Positions 44,584-53,487 are shown, counted from the first letter of the stretch. The stretch is 64,000 nucleotides of DNA from Jeotgalibacillus sp. ET6 (GCF_029667115.1 NZ_JARUIU010000002.1:434001-498000), one strand, 5' to 3'. The notes: generated from the letters alone by a model not told the origin. Translations and numbers: made by a program.

Positions 44584-45429
44584 ATGAAGACGGCGATCGT
44601 GACGGATAGTACGGCATATATACCAAAACAAATTCGGGATGAGCTTTCGATTCATATGATTCCATTGAGCGTGATTATGGCTGGGAAAATGTATCAGGAG
44701 GAGGTTGATCTGACGACTGAGGAATTTTATGACTCAGTGCGTGTGGAGAAGGATCTTCCTACAACCTCACAGCCTGCAGTTGGTCAGTTTGCGGCTCTTT
44801 TTGAGGAGCTTTCAGCAGAGTATGACGAAGTGGTTTCCATCCATTTGTCCAGTGAGATCAGCGGAACGTTTTCCGGTGCTGTGCAGGCGGGGGACATGGT
44901 GGAGAATATCCGGGTGTATCCGTTTGATTCAGAGATTTCCTGCATGGTGCAGGGGATGTTTGTGTTAGAAGCAGCTCAAATGGCCAAGCGCGGCTGCTCA
45001 GCGGAAACGATTGTTGCGTATCTTGATGAACTGAAGGAAACGACCCGAGCCTATTTTATGGTGGATAATCTCAGCCACCTTCAGCGCGGCGGGCGTTTAT
45101 CGAATGCACAGGCGATGATCGGAAGCCTGCTTCAGGTGAAGCCGCTGCTGCATTTTGTGGATAAAAAGATCGAACCATTTGAAAAAATCCGGACACGCAA
45201 AAAAGCGATGAAACGAATGGTTGACCTATTGGCTGAGGATGCGAATAAATATGATCATCTTCAGGCGGTCATTATTCAGGCTAATCGTGAAAATGAAGCG
45301 CATGAATGGAAGCATGAGCTTGAACAGCAGCTGCCAAATGTCACGTTTCGGATTTCTCACTTCGGACCGGTGATCGGCACTCATTTAGGAGAAGGCTCTA
45401 TGGGCCTTGGCTGGATGAAAAAAGAGTAA
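44584..45429 (+). CDS. degV: DegV-family fatty-acid-binding protein (YviA position)
   Basis: 281 residues. Opens MKTAIVTDSTAYIPK and carries TSQPAVGQF, LSSEISGTFSGAV and LSHLQRGGRLSNAQ, all DegV motifs for binding a fatty acid carboxylate. DegV/FakB proteins present fatty acids to FakA kinase. The ATG at 44584 is the canonical DegV start; longer reading to the TTG at 44551 lacks an appropriate ribosome site. Lies between degU and comFA as in B. subtilis (yviA). Confidence 0.92.
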   Translation: MKTAIVTDSTAYIPKQIRDELSIHMIPLSVIMAGKMYQEEVDLTTEEFYDSVRVEKDLPTTSQPAVGQFAALFEELSAEYDEVVSIHLSSEISGTFSGAVQAGDMVENIRVYPFDSEISCMVQGMFVLEAAQMAKRGCSAETIVAYLDELKETTRAYFMVDNLSHLQRGGRLSNAQAMIGSLLQVKPLLHFVDKKIEPFEKIRTRKKAMKRMVDLLAEDANKYDHLQAVIIQANRENEAHEWKHELEQQLPNVTFRISHFGPVIGTHLGEGSMGLGWMKKE

Positions 45430-45486
45430 AACCGGGAGAGCGGCGGATGTCGTTCTCCACTTTTGCCCTAAAAGGAGGTTATTTAT

Positions 45487-46917
45487 CTGAATACATGTTG
45501 TGTATCACCTCAGCTTCGCACGGTCCTCTCCGGCAGGCAGCTTTTAAAAGACGAGGTTCTCCATTTAGTTACTCCTCAGGAAATAGAGCAACACCTTCAA
45601 TCCAACCACATTTTCTTCACTCCATCTATCGAAAAGAAAAAGTACACATACCGCTGTATGCGCTGCTTTAATGAGCAGTCTCATTTGTTTTACGAGCAGC
45701 CATGCGCCAGATGCAAGGGTCCGTGCACCTATTGCAGAAACTGTATTAACATGGGCAAAGCGTCTTTTTGCAATCCGATTGTCAAATGGTCTGGTCCGGA
45801 AGATGAGCCCCTGGAGCCGCTGCAGCAGCCCATTTTGCAGTGGGAGGGAACGCTGTCCATTCCCCAGCAAAAAGCCTCGGATCAGCTAGTCCGAGCAGTT
45901 GAAGAGAAACGGTCAACGCTCGTTCATGCTGTATGCGGAGCGGGTAAAACAGAAATCTTGTTTCAGGCTGCAGCTCATGCGCTTGAAAAGGGCCAGCAGG
46001 TTTGTATTGCTACACCAAGAAGAGATGTGGTTCAGGAATTGTTTCCCCGCTTTCAGCAGGCTTTTCCCACAACACCCATTCAGGCTCTTTTTGGAGGAAG
46101 TGAGCACAGAAACGATCTTGCCCGGCTGACCATTGCCACCACGCATCAGCTTTACCGGTTCCAGCACGCATTTGACGTAATGGTGATTGATGAAGTGGAC
46201 GCGTTTCCCTATCATGGAGACGTCACGCTTCAAAGAGCTGCACAAAACGCGAGAAAACCAGCCTCAACCCTCATCTATCTTACCGCCACACCTGCAACTG
46301 CTCTCCTGCATGAAGTAAAAAAAGGCAGTCTGCAGGCCATTGTGATCCCCGCGAGATACCACGGCTATCCACTGCCCGTTCCGGAAACCAGATGGCTTGG
46401 AAACTGGAAAAAATCGATCGATAAGAAGCAGCTACCCTACAGTTTTAGATCATGGATCGAAAGCAGACTCGCTGTGAAAAAGCGTATGATGCTGTTCATG
46501 CCGGATATTCCAACGATGATCCAAGTGGAAAAGCTGCTGCAAGCCTATACACCCAATCTGGAGTCGGTTCACGCCAAGGATTCAAAAAGAGGGCCGAAGA
46601 TCGACAGAATGCGAAAGAAAGAGCTTGATATCCTGCTGACGACCACCATTTTAGAAAGAGGGGTCACCTTTTCCAATATTGATGTAGCCGTACTAGGGGC
46701 AGAAAAGGCGATTTTCACAGAAAGTGCGCTTGTGCAGATTGCGGGGAGAGCAGGACGTGATTTCCGCTACCCGAGCGGCATCGTCGCCTTTTTTCATTTT
46801 GGTCATACAGAAGCAATCGTCAAAGCCCAAAAGCATATCATTCGAATGAATCATCAGGCTAAAAAAGACGGACTGCTTAAGGAGAAGAAACATGAACCGC
46901 TGCTTGAGCTGTCATGA
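45487..46917 (+). CDS. comFA: ComFA DNA-uptake helicase, apparently with a CTG start
   Basis: 476 residues if started at CTG 45487. N-terminal zinc finger YRCMRC...CARC...CTYCRNC (about 55-86), Walker A AVCGAGKTE (about 149), DEVD box, SATP-type motif here TATPAT, and the helicase end motif QIAGRAGR. It is the ATPase that pulls transforming DNA through the membrane. The first ATG in frame (45658) would cut the first Cys pair in half and drop about 57 residues that align with B. subtilis ComFA. An in-frame TAA at 45469 limits the extension, leaving only CTG (SD AAAGGAGG eight bases away) or ATT as starts. Confidence 0.9.
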   Translation: MNTCCVSPQLRTVLSGRQLLKDEVLHLVTPQEIEQHLQSNHIFFTPSIEKKKYTYRCMRCFNEQSHLFYEQPCARCKGPCTYCRNCINMGKASFCNPIVKWSGPEDEPLEPLQQPILQWEGTLSIPQQKASDQLVRAVEEKRSTLVHAVCGAGKTEILFQAAAHALEKGQQVCIATPRRDVVQELFPRFQQAFPTTPIQALFGGSEHRNDLARLTIATTHQLYRFQHAFDVMVIDEVDAFPYHGDVTLQRAAQNARKPASTLIYLTATPATALLHEVKKGSLQAIVIPARYHGYPLPVPETRWLGNWKKSIDKKQLPYSFRSWIESRLAVKKRMMLFMPDIPTMIQVEKLLQAYTPNLESVHAKDSKRGPKIDRMRKKELDILLTTTILERGVTFSNIDVAVLGAEKAIFTESALVQIAGRAGRDFRYPSGIVAFFHFGHTEAIVKAQKHIIRMNHQAKKDGLLKEKKHEPLLELS

Positions 46918-47581
46918 ACCCATTTTAATAGAAATTTCCTGGAGCGATCTTTTTACACCGCGCAAGCATACTTCTTTGTGCAGCGAATGCATGAGCCTGC
47001 TTCAGGTAATCCGTCATGACTCGATCTGTACCATCTGCTCAAGACCTCTTGCGGAACAAACCTTCTCCTGCAAAGACTGCCTTACATGGGCAGAGCACCC
47101 TGTTTACAGCAGTGTTCTCCATCAAAATCGATCGCTTTACGTTTATAATGAAGGGTTAAAAGAGTTGATCAAACGGTTTAAATACGATCGGGACTATGCC
47201 ATCGCAGGCTGCTTCAGTGCCCCTTTAGCTGAGGTGGTAAAAAGCATGATGCCCTACGACTTCCTTCTTCCAATTCCTCTTCACGAAAGCAAAAAAATCG
47301 ACCGCACCTTCAATCAAACAGAAGCGCTGCTTGAAAGCGCAAATCTTCCTTACCGGACAAGCCTTTCCCGGATGGATAACCCTGAAGTTTCCCAGGCAAA
47401 AAAAGGAAAGCAGGACCGCCACGCGGCCACCAACCCTTTTTGGACTGCAGAAACCTTTCAAAACGAGTCCATTATTTTAATTGATGACCTATATACTACA
47501 GGGACGACGATCCGGCATGCAGCCTATATTTTAAAGGAAGCAGGAGCAGGGAAAATTTGTTCCATCACCATCGGCCGCTAA
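46892..47581 (+). CDS. comFC: ComFC, phosphoribosyltransferase-like competence protein
   Basis: 229 residues. N-terminal zinc-ribbon Cys pairs (CLSC, CSEC, CTIC, CKDC), then the PRTase fold with the PRPP-binding motif IILIDDLYTTGTT (about 190-203). Needed for transformation; may act with ComFA on incoming DNA. Overlaps comFA by 26 bases with SD AAGGAGAAG. No comFB lies between them, unlike B. subtilis. Confidence 0.93.
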   Translation: MNRCLSCHEPILIEISWSDLFTPRKHTSLCSECMSLLQVIRHDSICTICSRPLAEQTFSCKDCLTWAEHPVYSSVLHQNRSLYVYNEGLKELIKRFKYDRDYAIAGCFSAPLAEVVKSMMPYDFLLPIPLHESKKIDRTFNQTEALLESANLPYRTSLSRMDNPEVSQAKKGKQDRHAATNPFWTAETFQNESIILIDDLYTTGTTIRHAAYILKEAGAGKICSITIGR

Positions 47582-47667
47582 AAATAGTATGAAATTCCTA
47601 ATTAATACTACCTACTTATAAAGGTTATGTTATATAATGGAGAAAAACCGAATAAGGGGACTTTATC

Positions 47668-48084
47668 ATGGCGGAATTAAGAAATTGTCCTGCGTGCAAT
47701 GCGATCTTTAATTATAACGGACTTCGCGATGTGTGCTTGCAATGCCACCAGGCAGAAGAGGATTTATTTCAACAGGTATATCAGTTTTTGCGCAGGCGTG
47801 AAAACCGTGCAGCAACTGTGGAGCGGATTGTTGAAGTAACCGGAGCAGAGGAAAAACAGCTGTACAAGTGGGTTCGCAAGCGCAGGCTTCAGCCGGCTCA
47901 ATTTCCGGGACTCGGCTACCCGTGCGATCAGTGCGGGACTTTAATTACACAGGCAAAGCTCTGCAGAACATGCACAGACTCAATAAAAAGTGATTTAAAG
48001 CTTGAGGAATCGAACCGTCTTTTTCAGGAAGCCTCCAAAAGCAACCAGCAAAAAACGTATCTTTCTTCAAGAAAATATACGTAA
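47668..48084 (+). CDS. yvyF: Flagellar operon protein YvyF
   Basis: 138 residues. Two CxxC zinc pairs at each end (CPACNAIF, CLQC and CDQC, CRTC) flank a helical core (ATVERIVEVTGAEEKQLYKWVRKRRL) that looks like a winged helix. It fits the YvyF/TIGR03826 family found just before flgM. Promoter-like TATAAT at about 47632 is upstream. Confidence 0.9.
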   Translation: MAELRNCPACNAIFNYNGLRDVCLQCHQAEEDLFQQVYQFLRRRENRAATVERIVEVTGAEEKQLYKWVRKRRLQPAQFPGLGYPCDQCGTLITQAKLCRTCTDSIKSDLKLEESNRLFQEASKSNQQKTYLSSRKYT

Positions 48085-48089
48085 ATATG

Positions 48090-48143
48090 AAAAAGGCGCA
48101 TGGGACTTTATTTCTAATTTTCCCGTGCGCCTTTAATTTTTTC
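48090..48143 (+). terminator. Terminator after yvyF
   Basis: Arms AAAGGCGCATGGGA / TCCCGTGCGCCTTT (one mismatch) then T-rich sequence. It separates yvyF from flgM, whose -35 begins inside the T tract. Confidence 0.75.
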
Positions 48144-48158
48144 AAAGCCTGCCGATAT
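48132..48158 (+). promoter_or_regulatory. Sigma-D promoter of flgM
   Basis: TTTA, 15-base spacer, GCCGATAT, the motility sigma-28/sigma-D consensus (TAAA-N15-GCCGATAT). Confidence 0.8.
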
Positions 48159-48206
48159 AATAGGTAACAAACAACCTTTAGCAAAAAGGAAAGCAGGTGA
48201 CTTGTC

Positions 48207-48470
48207 TTGAAGATAAATTCAATTAATAGTGCAAATCTTAACCCCTACGCACGCCAGCAGGCAAAAGTAGATCAGGCGGATGCTCAAAAGCTTCAAAAAG
48301 CAGATAAGCTGGAAATTTCGTCACAGGCGAAGGAAATGCAGGAAAGCAGCTCCATCCAGGCACAAAGACAGGAAAAACTTGATCAGCTGAAGCTCACGAT
48401 TGAAAACGGCACGTATCAGGCAGATCCTAAACAAACGGCAGCGGACCTGCTCAAACATTTCCGCAGCTGA
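48207..48470 (+). CDS. flgM: Anti-sigma-D factor FlgM
   Basis: 87 residues, small and charged, with NLNPYARQQ and the conserved C-terminal helices (LEISSQAKEMQ; QEKLDQLKLTIENGTYQADPKQTAADLL) that bind sigma-D. TTG start with AGGTGA six to seven bases upstream. Driven by its own sigma-D promoter and closed by its own terminator, making flgM a separate unit here. Confidence 0.93.
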   Translation: MKINSINSANLNPYARQQAKVDQADAQKLQKADKLEISSQAKEMQESSSIQAQRQEKLDQLKLTIENGTYQADPKQTAADLLKHFRS

Positions 48471-48482
48471 ACAGCTAAAGTT

Positions 48483-48515
48483 GAAAAGCCCTTGTGAGAA
48501 CAAGGGCTTTTCTTC
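48483..48515 (+). terminator. Terminator of flgM
   Basis: Stem GAAAAGCCCTTGT / ACAAGGGCTTTTC, perfect. It separates flgM from the following ylqG-like gene. Confidence 0.85.
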
Positions 48516-48570
48516 TGCCAACGCTCATATTTAAAGGCTTATTTTTTATACATGTACAGGAGGTGCAGGA

Positions 48571-50892
48571 ATGATGCAGGTTAATATAGATTCCGCTGTT
48601 TCAAATTTTTCAAAGTCAGAGGTCCCGGCTGCCGTTAAAAAAGGCGATATTTTTCAAGTGAGAATAAAAGAAAAGCATGCGAACGGAGAAGCAACCGTAG
48701 ATCTTCGCGGCCGTGAAATGAAAGTGAAAACGGAGGGGGATCTGCCTTCATCAGGAAAAGCTTTCGTTGAAGTGATCGGCACAAAGGACGGTTTGCCTGT
48801 AGTCAAACCTGCAGAGCCTCCTGTAAAGCAAGCGGTGAAACCTTCCGCAGATCAGCAGCTCACCTCATTAAATGGAGGAAAGCCGGTGTCTTCTGATGTA
48901 AAAGCGGCAGTCCAGATTTTGCAGGATAAAGGCATTCCTGTGACAAAACAAGCGCTTCAGGAGCTCACTTCTTTTCTAAAAAACAGCAGCGGAAACCTGG
49001 ATGACAAGCTATACAGTGTAACTGCCGCTGCTCAAAAACAGCTCGACATGTCTGCAAAGCAGCTGCATCTCGTTCACGCTGCTCTTCACGGCAAAACAGT
49101 CGGTGAAGAAGTAGGGAAACTGCTGAAAAGTGAAGGACTCGATCCTGCTCTTCAGTCCAAGCTCTCCAACGCACCAAAGCAGCTTTACGATGCGGGAGCA
49201 GGCAAATTAGCAGAGGTTTTGCAGACGCTGTCCAAAAAGTTCCCCAATGACCCTGTGCTTAAACAGCTTTCTCAAGAGCTGAAGAGCGGCGCCAGTCTCA
49301 GGCAGATTGCTTCCGCATTACAGACCGGATTTTCAGCTGAGCTGACAGCCGATTTATCTAAAAAAGTGTCTGATGCAGCAAAGTTAGAGGCGCTTATGGT
49401 TTCAAAAATGACGGCACTTTCCAATCAACCGTCTTCTACTCTTCAGTCTCCATCCGACCCGGCACTGGATCAATTGGTAGATTCGCTGCAAAAAGCGATC
49501 ATAAACGTTCAGAAAAACCCTGATATGACTGGAGTGTTAAAAGAAATCCAGCAGACGGTACTTGCTTCTGAGCAGCTGCCTGCCTCGCTGTCGCAATCGA
49601 TTCAAAAGGCTGTGGAAAAAGCGTCAGCTTCACTTGATCAGGGACGTGAGCTTGCGGCGAGGCAGGAAGTGATGCAGGCCCTTCAGCCCGCGCATATGCA
49701 GCTGAAACCACAGACGTCAGCAGGAGACGAAGGCTACCAGCTTTCCGAGCAGCTCGCTGCCGCACTTCCCGCTCAGTCAAAGGATTTTATCGTAACAAGA
49801 ATCTCTGAAAAACTGTCGCAGGCGGCCATTGATTTTAAACAGATTAAAAGAGATATTACGAGAAATCTCCAGCATATCGATCAGCAGCTGCTTTTACAGC
49901 AAAAAAGAGCGGTGCCGCAAGTAAAGCCGATGCTTGAAGCGACGATTAAAATGCTCGATCAGGCTATTTTAAAAAGCGACTTTATGCTGTATACCGATAT
50001 GGCAACGGAAAAAAAGCTGTTAAAAGGAAGCTCCCAGCTTGCAGAAGCAGCGAGACTAGTGGCAAAAGGCCAAACAGCAGAAGCAGCCAAAGTGGTGTCT
50101 GAGGTTAAATTTATGATGGAAAAAATCAATTTTAAGCCGGCAGATGTGCGGGTTCAGCATATGGTGTCAACCGAGCTTCTTCAGCTTGACCCACCTTCTC
50201 TTTCAAAGCAGGCGGCGACGACAGTCAGTCATTCCATGAACATGCTGCACCAGGAGCCAACAGGCCGCCAGCTTTTTGATCATGTGAGAGGAATGGGCTT
50301 AACGCATGAGCACGAACAGTCGCATGCTCTTTTAACGAAGGGGAAGCCGCAGGAGGAATTAAGCGCGTCGCTTAAAAGCATGCTGCTGAAAATGGCGCAG
50401 GGAGAAGGCGAATCCCAAGCCGGCAAAAGTGATCCGATGCTCACGCAGCTGACAGGCCAGCAATTGCTCAGCAAAACAGATGCAAACGGCCTTCAAAGCA
50501 TGGTGATGACGCTTCCTTATCTTCTCGAAAATAAAGTGGAGGAATTTAAAGTATTTCTTCAATCAAAAAGCGGGGAGCAGAAGGTGGACTGGGAAAACTG
50601 CAGTCTGTACTTTTTATTTGAAACGAAAAAGCTTGGAGAAGTCGGCATTGCGCTGACAGCCAACGACCGGATGCTGTCGATTAAAGTGAAAAATGATCTG
50701 CCTGGCTTTGAAGAAAAAATGAAGCCGCTCACGTCACTCGCCAAAGCCCGTCTTGAAGACATCGGCTATGAGATTGGCAGCATTCAATTTACCAAACTGC
50801 TGAAAGAAACAGTTTCTGCTTCACCTGAGCCAGGAAAAGAGCGATCCGCCATTCCGGCCATGACCGAGAAAGGGTTTGATTTCAGTATATGA
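48571..50892 (+). CDS. FliK/YlqG-like flagellar hook-length or export-associated protein
   Basis: 773 residues. Long Gln/Ala/Ser/Lys-rich middle, and a C-terminal domain (about 650-750: WENCSLYFLFETKKLGEVGIALTANDRM) that resembles the FliK C-terminal (Flg_hook) core. An N-terminal region (KGDIFQVRIKEK...DLRGREMKVKTEG) looks like a beta-barrel module. Its end overlaps a gene for an FlhB C-terminal-like protein by four bases, the same order as ylqG-ylqH in B. subtilis, where that pair lies elsewhere. It probably interacts with the flagellar type III export switch. Exact function uncertain. Confidence 0.7.
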   Translation: MMQVNIDSAVSNFSKSEVPAAVKKGDIFQVRIKEKHANGEATVDLRGREMKVKTEGDLPSSGKAFVEVIGTKDGLPVVKPAEPPVKQAVKPSADQQLTSLNGGKPVSSDVKAAVQILQDKGIPVTKQALQELTSFLKNSSGNLDDKLYSVTAAAQKQLDMSAKQLHLVHAALHGKTVGEEVGKLLKSEGLDPALQSKLSNAPKQLYDAGAGKLAEVLQTLSKKFPNDPVLKQLSQELKSGASLRQIASALQTGFSAELTADLSKKVSDAAKLEALMVSKMTALSNQPSSTLQSPSDPALDQLVDSLQKAIINVQKNPDMTGVLKEIQQTVLASEQLPASLSQSIQKAVEKASASLDQGRELAARQEVMQALQPAHMQLKPQTSAGDEGYQLSEQLAAALPAQSKDFIVTRISEKLSQAAIDFKQIKRDITRNLQHIDQQLLLQQKRAVPQVKPMLEATIKMLDQAILKSDFMLYTDMATEKKLLKGSSQLAEAARLVAKGQTAEAAKVVSEVKFMMEKINFKPADVRVQHMVSTELLQLDPPSLSKQAATTVSHSMNMLHQEPTGRQLFDHVRGMGLTHEHEQSHALLTKGKPQEELSASLKSMLLKMAQGEGESQAGKSDPMLTQLTGQQLLSKTDANGLQSMVMTLPYLLENKVEEFKVFLQSKSGEQKVDWENCSLYFLFETKKLGEVGIALTANDRMLSIKVKNDLPGFEEKMKPLTSLAKARLEDIGYEIGSIQFTKLLKETVSASPEPGKERSAIPAMTEKGFDFSI

Positions 50893-51182
50893 TGCCGCAC
50901 TATTTTAATCAGATTGCCAGAAAAAAAACGAGCGGTCCTTCTGCTGCGGTCATTCGCTATGATGAAAATGGCGGAGCACCAAGTGTTGTGGCGCAGGGGA
51001 GCGGTGCACTTGCCCAGCGGATTATCGAGCTTGCCCAGGAGCATAATGTTCATTTAGAGGAAGACGAAAGCCTGCTTGCCAATTTACTCGATATTGACCT
51101 TGGCGACAGCATCCCCCCGCAGCTGTATTCCGTTATTGCAGAGATGCTGATTTTAATCGAGGAAATGGAAAAAAACTATTAA
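50889..51182 (+). CDS. ylqH: FlhB C-terminal-like export switch protein (YlqH type)
   Basis: 97 residues matching the FlhB cytoplasmic domain from just after its NPTH cleavage site (AAVIRYDE..GAPSVVAQGSGALAQRI, and the closing IPPQLYSVIAEML). It lacks membrane helices and the NPTH motif itself, so it corresponds to the fragment generated by FlhB self-cleavage. ATGA overlap with the FliK-like gene means coupled translation. Its stop overlaps the -35 of the next sigma-D promoter. Confidence 0.82.
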   Translation: MMPHYFNQIARKKTSGPSAAVIRYDENGGAPSVVAQGSGALAQRIIELAQEHNVHLEEDESLLANLLDIDLGDSIPPQLYSVIAEMLILIEEMEKNY

Positions 51183-51205
51183 ACAACCGATTCTCCAGCC
51201 GATAT
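51179..51205 (+). promoter_or_regulatory. Sigma-D promoter of the fliS-like/flagellin pair
   Basis: TTAA, 15-base spacer, GCCGATAT. The -35 overlaps the stop codon of the ylqH-like gene. The flanking ACTATTAA is shared with the hag promoter at 58503. Confidence 0.82.
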
Positions 51206-51229
51206 AGACAATAGGCAGGAGGAGAACAG

Positions 51230-51682
51230 ATGAACTTTCTAACAAAAGAATTACTTTATCAAAAATCTTCACAGGAACTGACTTCATATCTTTATGAAGC
51301 AGCGATTACTCAATTAAAAGATGCTATTCAATTAATGGAGCGCAAGCAGTTTCTGGAAGCAAATAAACGATTGCAAAAAGTAAATGATATTATGCGCCGC
51401 CTCGGAGCAGGGCTGAATTATGACTCAGGCATCATTGCCGATCAGCTGGATGCGGTGTATAACTACATAGCGCAAAAAACCATTGAGGCAAATATAAAAA
51501 AGGATGCGCAGGGGGCAAAAGACTTGCTCGCCATTCTGGAAGAGCTCTCTGCAGCGTGGACCGAAATTTTAAAAACAAAGCCAGCAGCCGCAAAGCCTGC
51601 CGGTAAAATAGGAACCTCTCAATACGAAAAACACATCATGGTGCAGGAGCGCAATCTGAATCCAATGGAAGCGGGGAAGTAA
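51230..51682 (+). CDS. fliS: FliS-like flagellin chaperone
   Basis: 150 residues. All-helical FliS pattern: SSQELTSYLYEAAITQLKDAI, then LEANKRLQKVNDIMRRLGAGLNYD and a final EELSAAWTEILK. FliS binds the C-terminal D0 helix of flagellin to stop premature assembly. An Ala/Pro/Lys-rich linker and about 25 extra C-terminal residues exceed normal FliS length (about 130). Immediately upstream of a flagellin gene (four-base gap) and not next to fliD/fliT, so probably dedicated to that flagellin. Confidence 0.85.
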   Translation: MNFLTKELLYQKSSQELTSYLYEAAITQLKDAIQLMERKQFLEANKRLQKVNDIMRRLGAGLNYDSGIIADQLDAVYNYIAQKTIEANIKKDAQGAKDLLAILEELSAAWTEILKTKPAAAKPAGKIGTSQYEKHIMVQERNLNPMEAGK

Positions 51683-51686
51683 AAGA

Positions 51687-53477
51687 ATGAGAATTAATCA
51701 TAATATCCAAGCACTAAATGCCTACCGAAATTTAAATCAGACAATGGGTGCAACATCGAAAAGTCTTGAAAAGCTTTCTTCCGGTCTTCGGATCAATAAA
51801 GCAGCAGATGATGCTGCAGGACTTGCCATTTCTGAAAAAATGCGTTCTCAAATCCGCGGCCTTGATATGGCAGAGCGGAACTCCCTTGATGCGATTTCCC
51901 TTGTGCAAACAGCTGAAGGCGCCCTTTCTTCCACTCATGATATTCTTCAGCGTATGAGAGAGCTTTCTATTCAGGCGGCAAACGGCACTCTTGAAGAAAC
52001 AGACCGTGAAGCGATTCAGTCTGAAATTAACGAATTAACTTCAGAGATTGACCGGATTGCAGACACCACACAGTTTAACCAGAAAAAACTGTTAAACGGC
52101 TCGGATACAGGAAGAGCCTTCCTTGAAACGACGAATGCACAAGTTGATTATAAAGGTCTGGGCGTATTTGGCGGAACGGTAACGGCAGCACCAAGTGAGC
52201 CGGCAAGTGCAAGACTTGATTTCCCGATGTCAGTGGGAGAATTGAATAATGCAGGCATTGAAGGCAAAAAGTTTACGATTAATGGCAAAGTATACGAAAT
52301 TGATAACGCAGCTTCCCCTACAGCAGGATTAACCGCTTCAGGCAATATTGCGGTCAATGTAACCGGCTGGAATACAGCAGCAACAACAGATACAGCGAAA
52401 ATAGGCAATATTAATACATTAGTTAATGCACTGGAAACAGCTGTTCGAACAGCTGATCCAAGCTTTACCGTTGCAAAAACACCTGCTACAAATGCCGGTG
52501 CGGCAAATGACGGCCAAATTAACCCGGCCGCATTAACCTTCTCCACTCAAAACCCAATGTCGCCAAATGAGGCAGCCGATGTTTCCGTTGCCGTTGATCC
52601 GACTCTAACAGGCGCAAGATGGACAAGTCCATTTACCGGAGGACCGGCAACTACATTTCAAGCAAATCCGGAAGCAGCTTCTTCTGAGCGGGTGAGCTTA
52701 ACGTTCAGCGAAACACCAAAAGAAGGCGACTCCCTGAAGCTTGACGGCTTAACAATCAATTTTGGCAAGCCGGCCGTTCCGTATACAGGCGGAACAGCAT
52801 CCGTCACGATTGACCCTGAAGGCAAGGATCTGGCTTCAGTTCTAGAAGAAATTGACGGGGTTGTTGGTTCTGCCATTGCGGATCCTGCGACAAAAGCACC
52901 GGCACTTGATGAAACGTTCTCTGTTGTTGGCAACACATTAACAGTCGGAACGATTAAAACAGATGACGGGGCAGCGAATGGTCTTGAAATTGAATTTAAA
53001 GACAGCGATTTTGTCGCGAATCAAGGAAAAGCGCTAAGCGTTGATTTCCAAATTGGCGCCAATGAGCTTGAAATGCTGACACTGACTGTCAATCCAATGG
53101 ATGCAGCGAAGCTTGGCATTGGCCGCACAGCGGACGGCACCTTCCTGACTGTATCAGGTGTGAATGCTTCTCAGGGCGTCAGTGTCATGACAACGGAGGA
53201 TGCTTCAAGAGCTATTACCCTATTTGATAAAGCGATTCAATCTGTTTCTGAGGAACGCAGCAAGCTTGGTGCGGTTCAAAATCGTCTTGAACATACGATT
53301 ACAAACCTGCAGTCAGCCAATGAAAATCTGACGGCTGCTGAATCACGAATTCGTGATCTTGACATGGCAAAAGAAATGTCGACGTTCACGAAAAATAATA
53401 TCTTAAACCAGGCCGGACAGGCGATGCTTGCACAAGCCAATCAGCTGCCGCAGGGAATTTTGCAATTGCTTCAATAA
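51687..53477 (+). CDS. Large flagellin with an inserted D2/D3 region
   Basis: 596 residues. N-terminal D0/D1 (about 1-145: MRINHNIQALNAYRNL, KLSSGLRINKAADDAAGLAI) and C-terminal D1/D0 (about 455-596: NLTAAESRIRDLDMAKEM...ANQLPQGILQLL) are canonical. The middle of about 310 residues is Ala/Thr/Pro/Gly-rich beta-like sequence, absent from the 285-residue Hag at 58636. Such inserts form outer domains on the filament surface. Expressed from the sigma-D promoter ahead of its chaperone. The SD is modest (GGGGAAG). A terminator follows. Confidence 0.93.
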   Translation: MRINHNIQALNAYRNLNQTMGATSKSLEKLSSGLRINKAADDAAGLAISEKMRSQIRGLDMAERNSLDAISLVQTAEGALSSTHDILQRMRELSIQAANGTLEETDREAIQSEINELTSEIDRIADTTQFNQKKLLNGSDTGRAFLETTNAQVDYKGLGVFGGTVTAAPSEPASARLDFPMSVGELNNAGIEGKKFTINGKVYEIDNAASPTAGLTASGNIAVNVTGWNTAATTDTAKIGNINTLVNALETAVRTADPSFTVAKTPATNAGAANDGQINPAALTFSTQNPMSPNEAADVSVAVDPTLTGARWTSPFTGGPATTFQANPEAASSERVSLTFSETPKEGDSLKLDGLTINFGKPAVPYTGGTASVTIDPEGKDLASVLEEIDGVVGSAIADPATKAPALDETFSVVGNTLTVGTIKTDDGAANGLEIEFKDSDFVANQGKALSVDFQIGANELEMLTLTVNPMDAAKLGIGRTADGTFLTVSGVNASQGVSVMTTEDASRAITLFDKAIQSVSEERSKLGAVQNRLEHTITNLQSANENLTAAESRIRDLDMAKEMSTFTKNNILNQAGQAMLAQANQLPQGILQLLQ

Positions 53478-53487
53478 AGCCGTGAGA

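Noticed and set aside
45447-45671. 74-codon frame starting at ATG between degV and comFA
   Set aside because: Overlaps the comFA N-terminus in a different frame and has no ribosome site; the comFA frame explains the sequence better.
52148-52936. Antisense frames of 92-132 codons inside the large flagellin
   Set aside because: They mirror the Ala/Thr-rich coding sequence and have no ribosome site or family.
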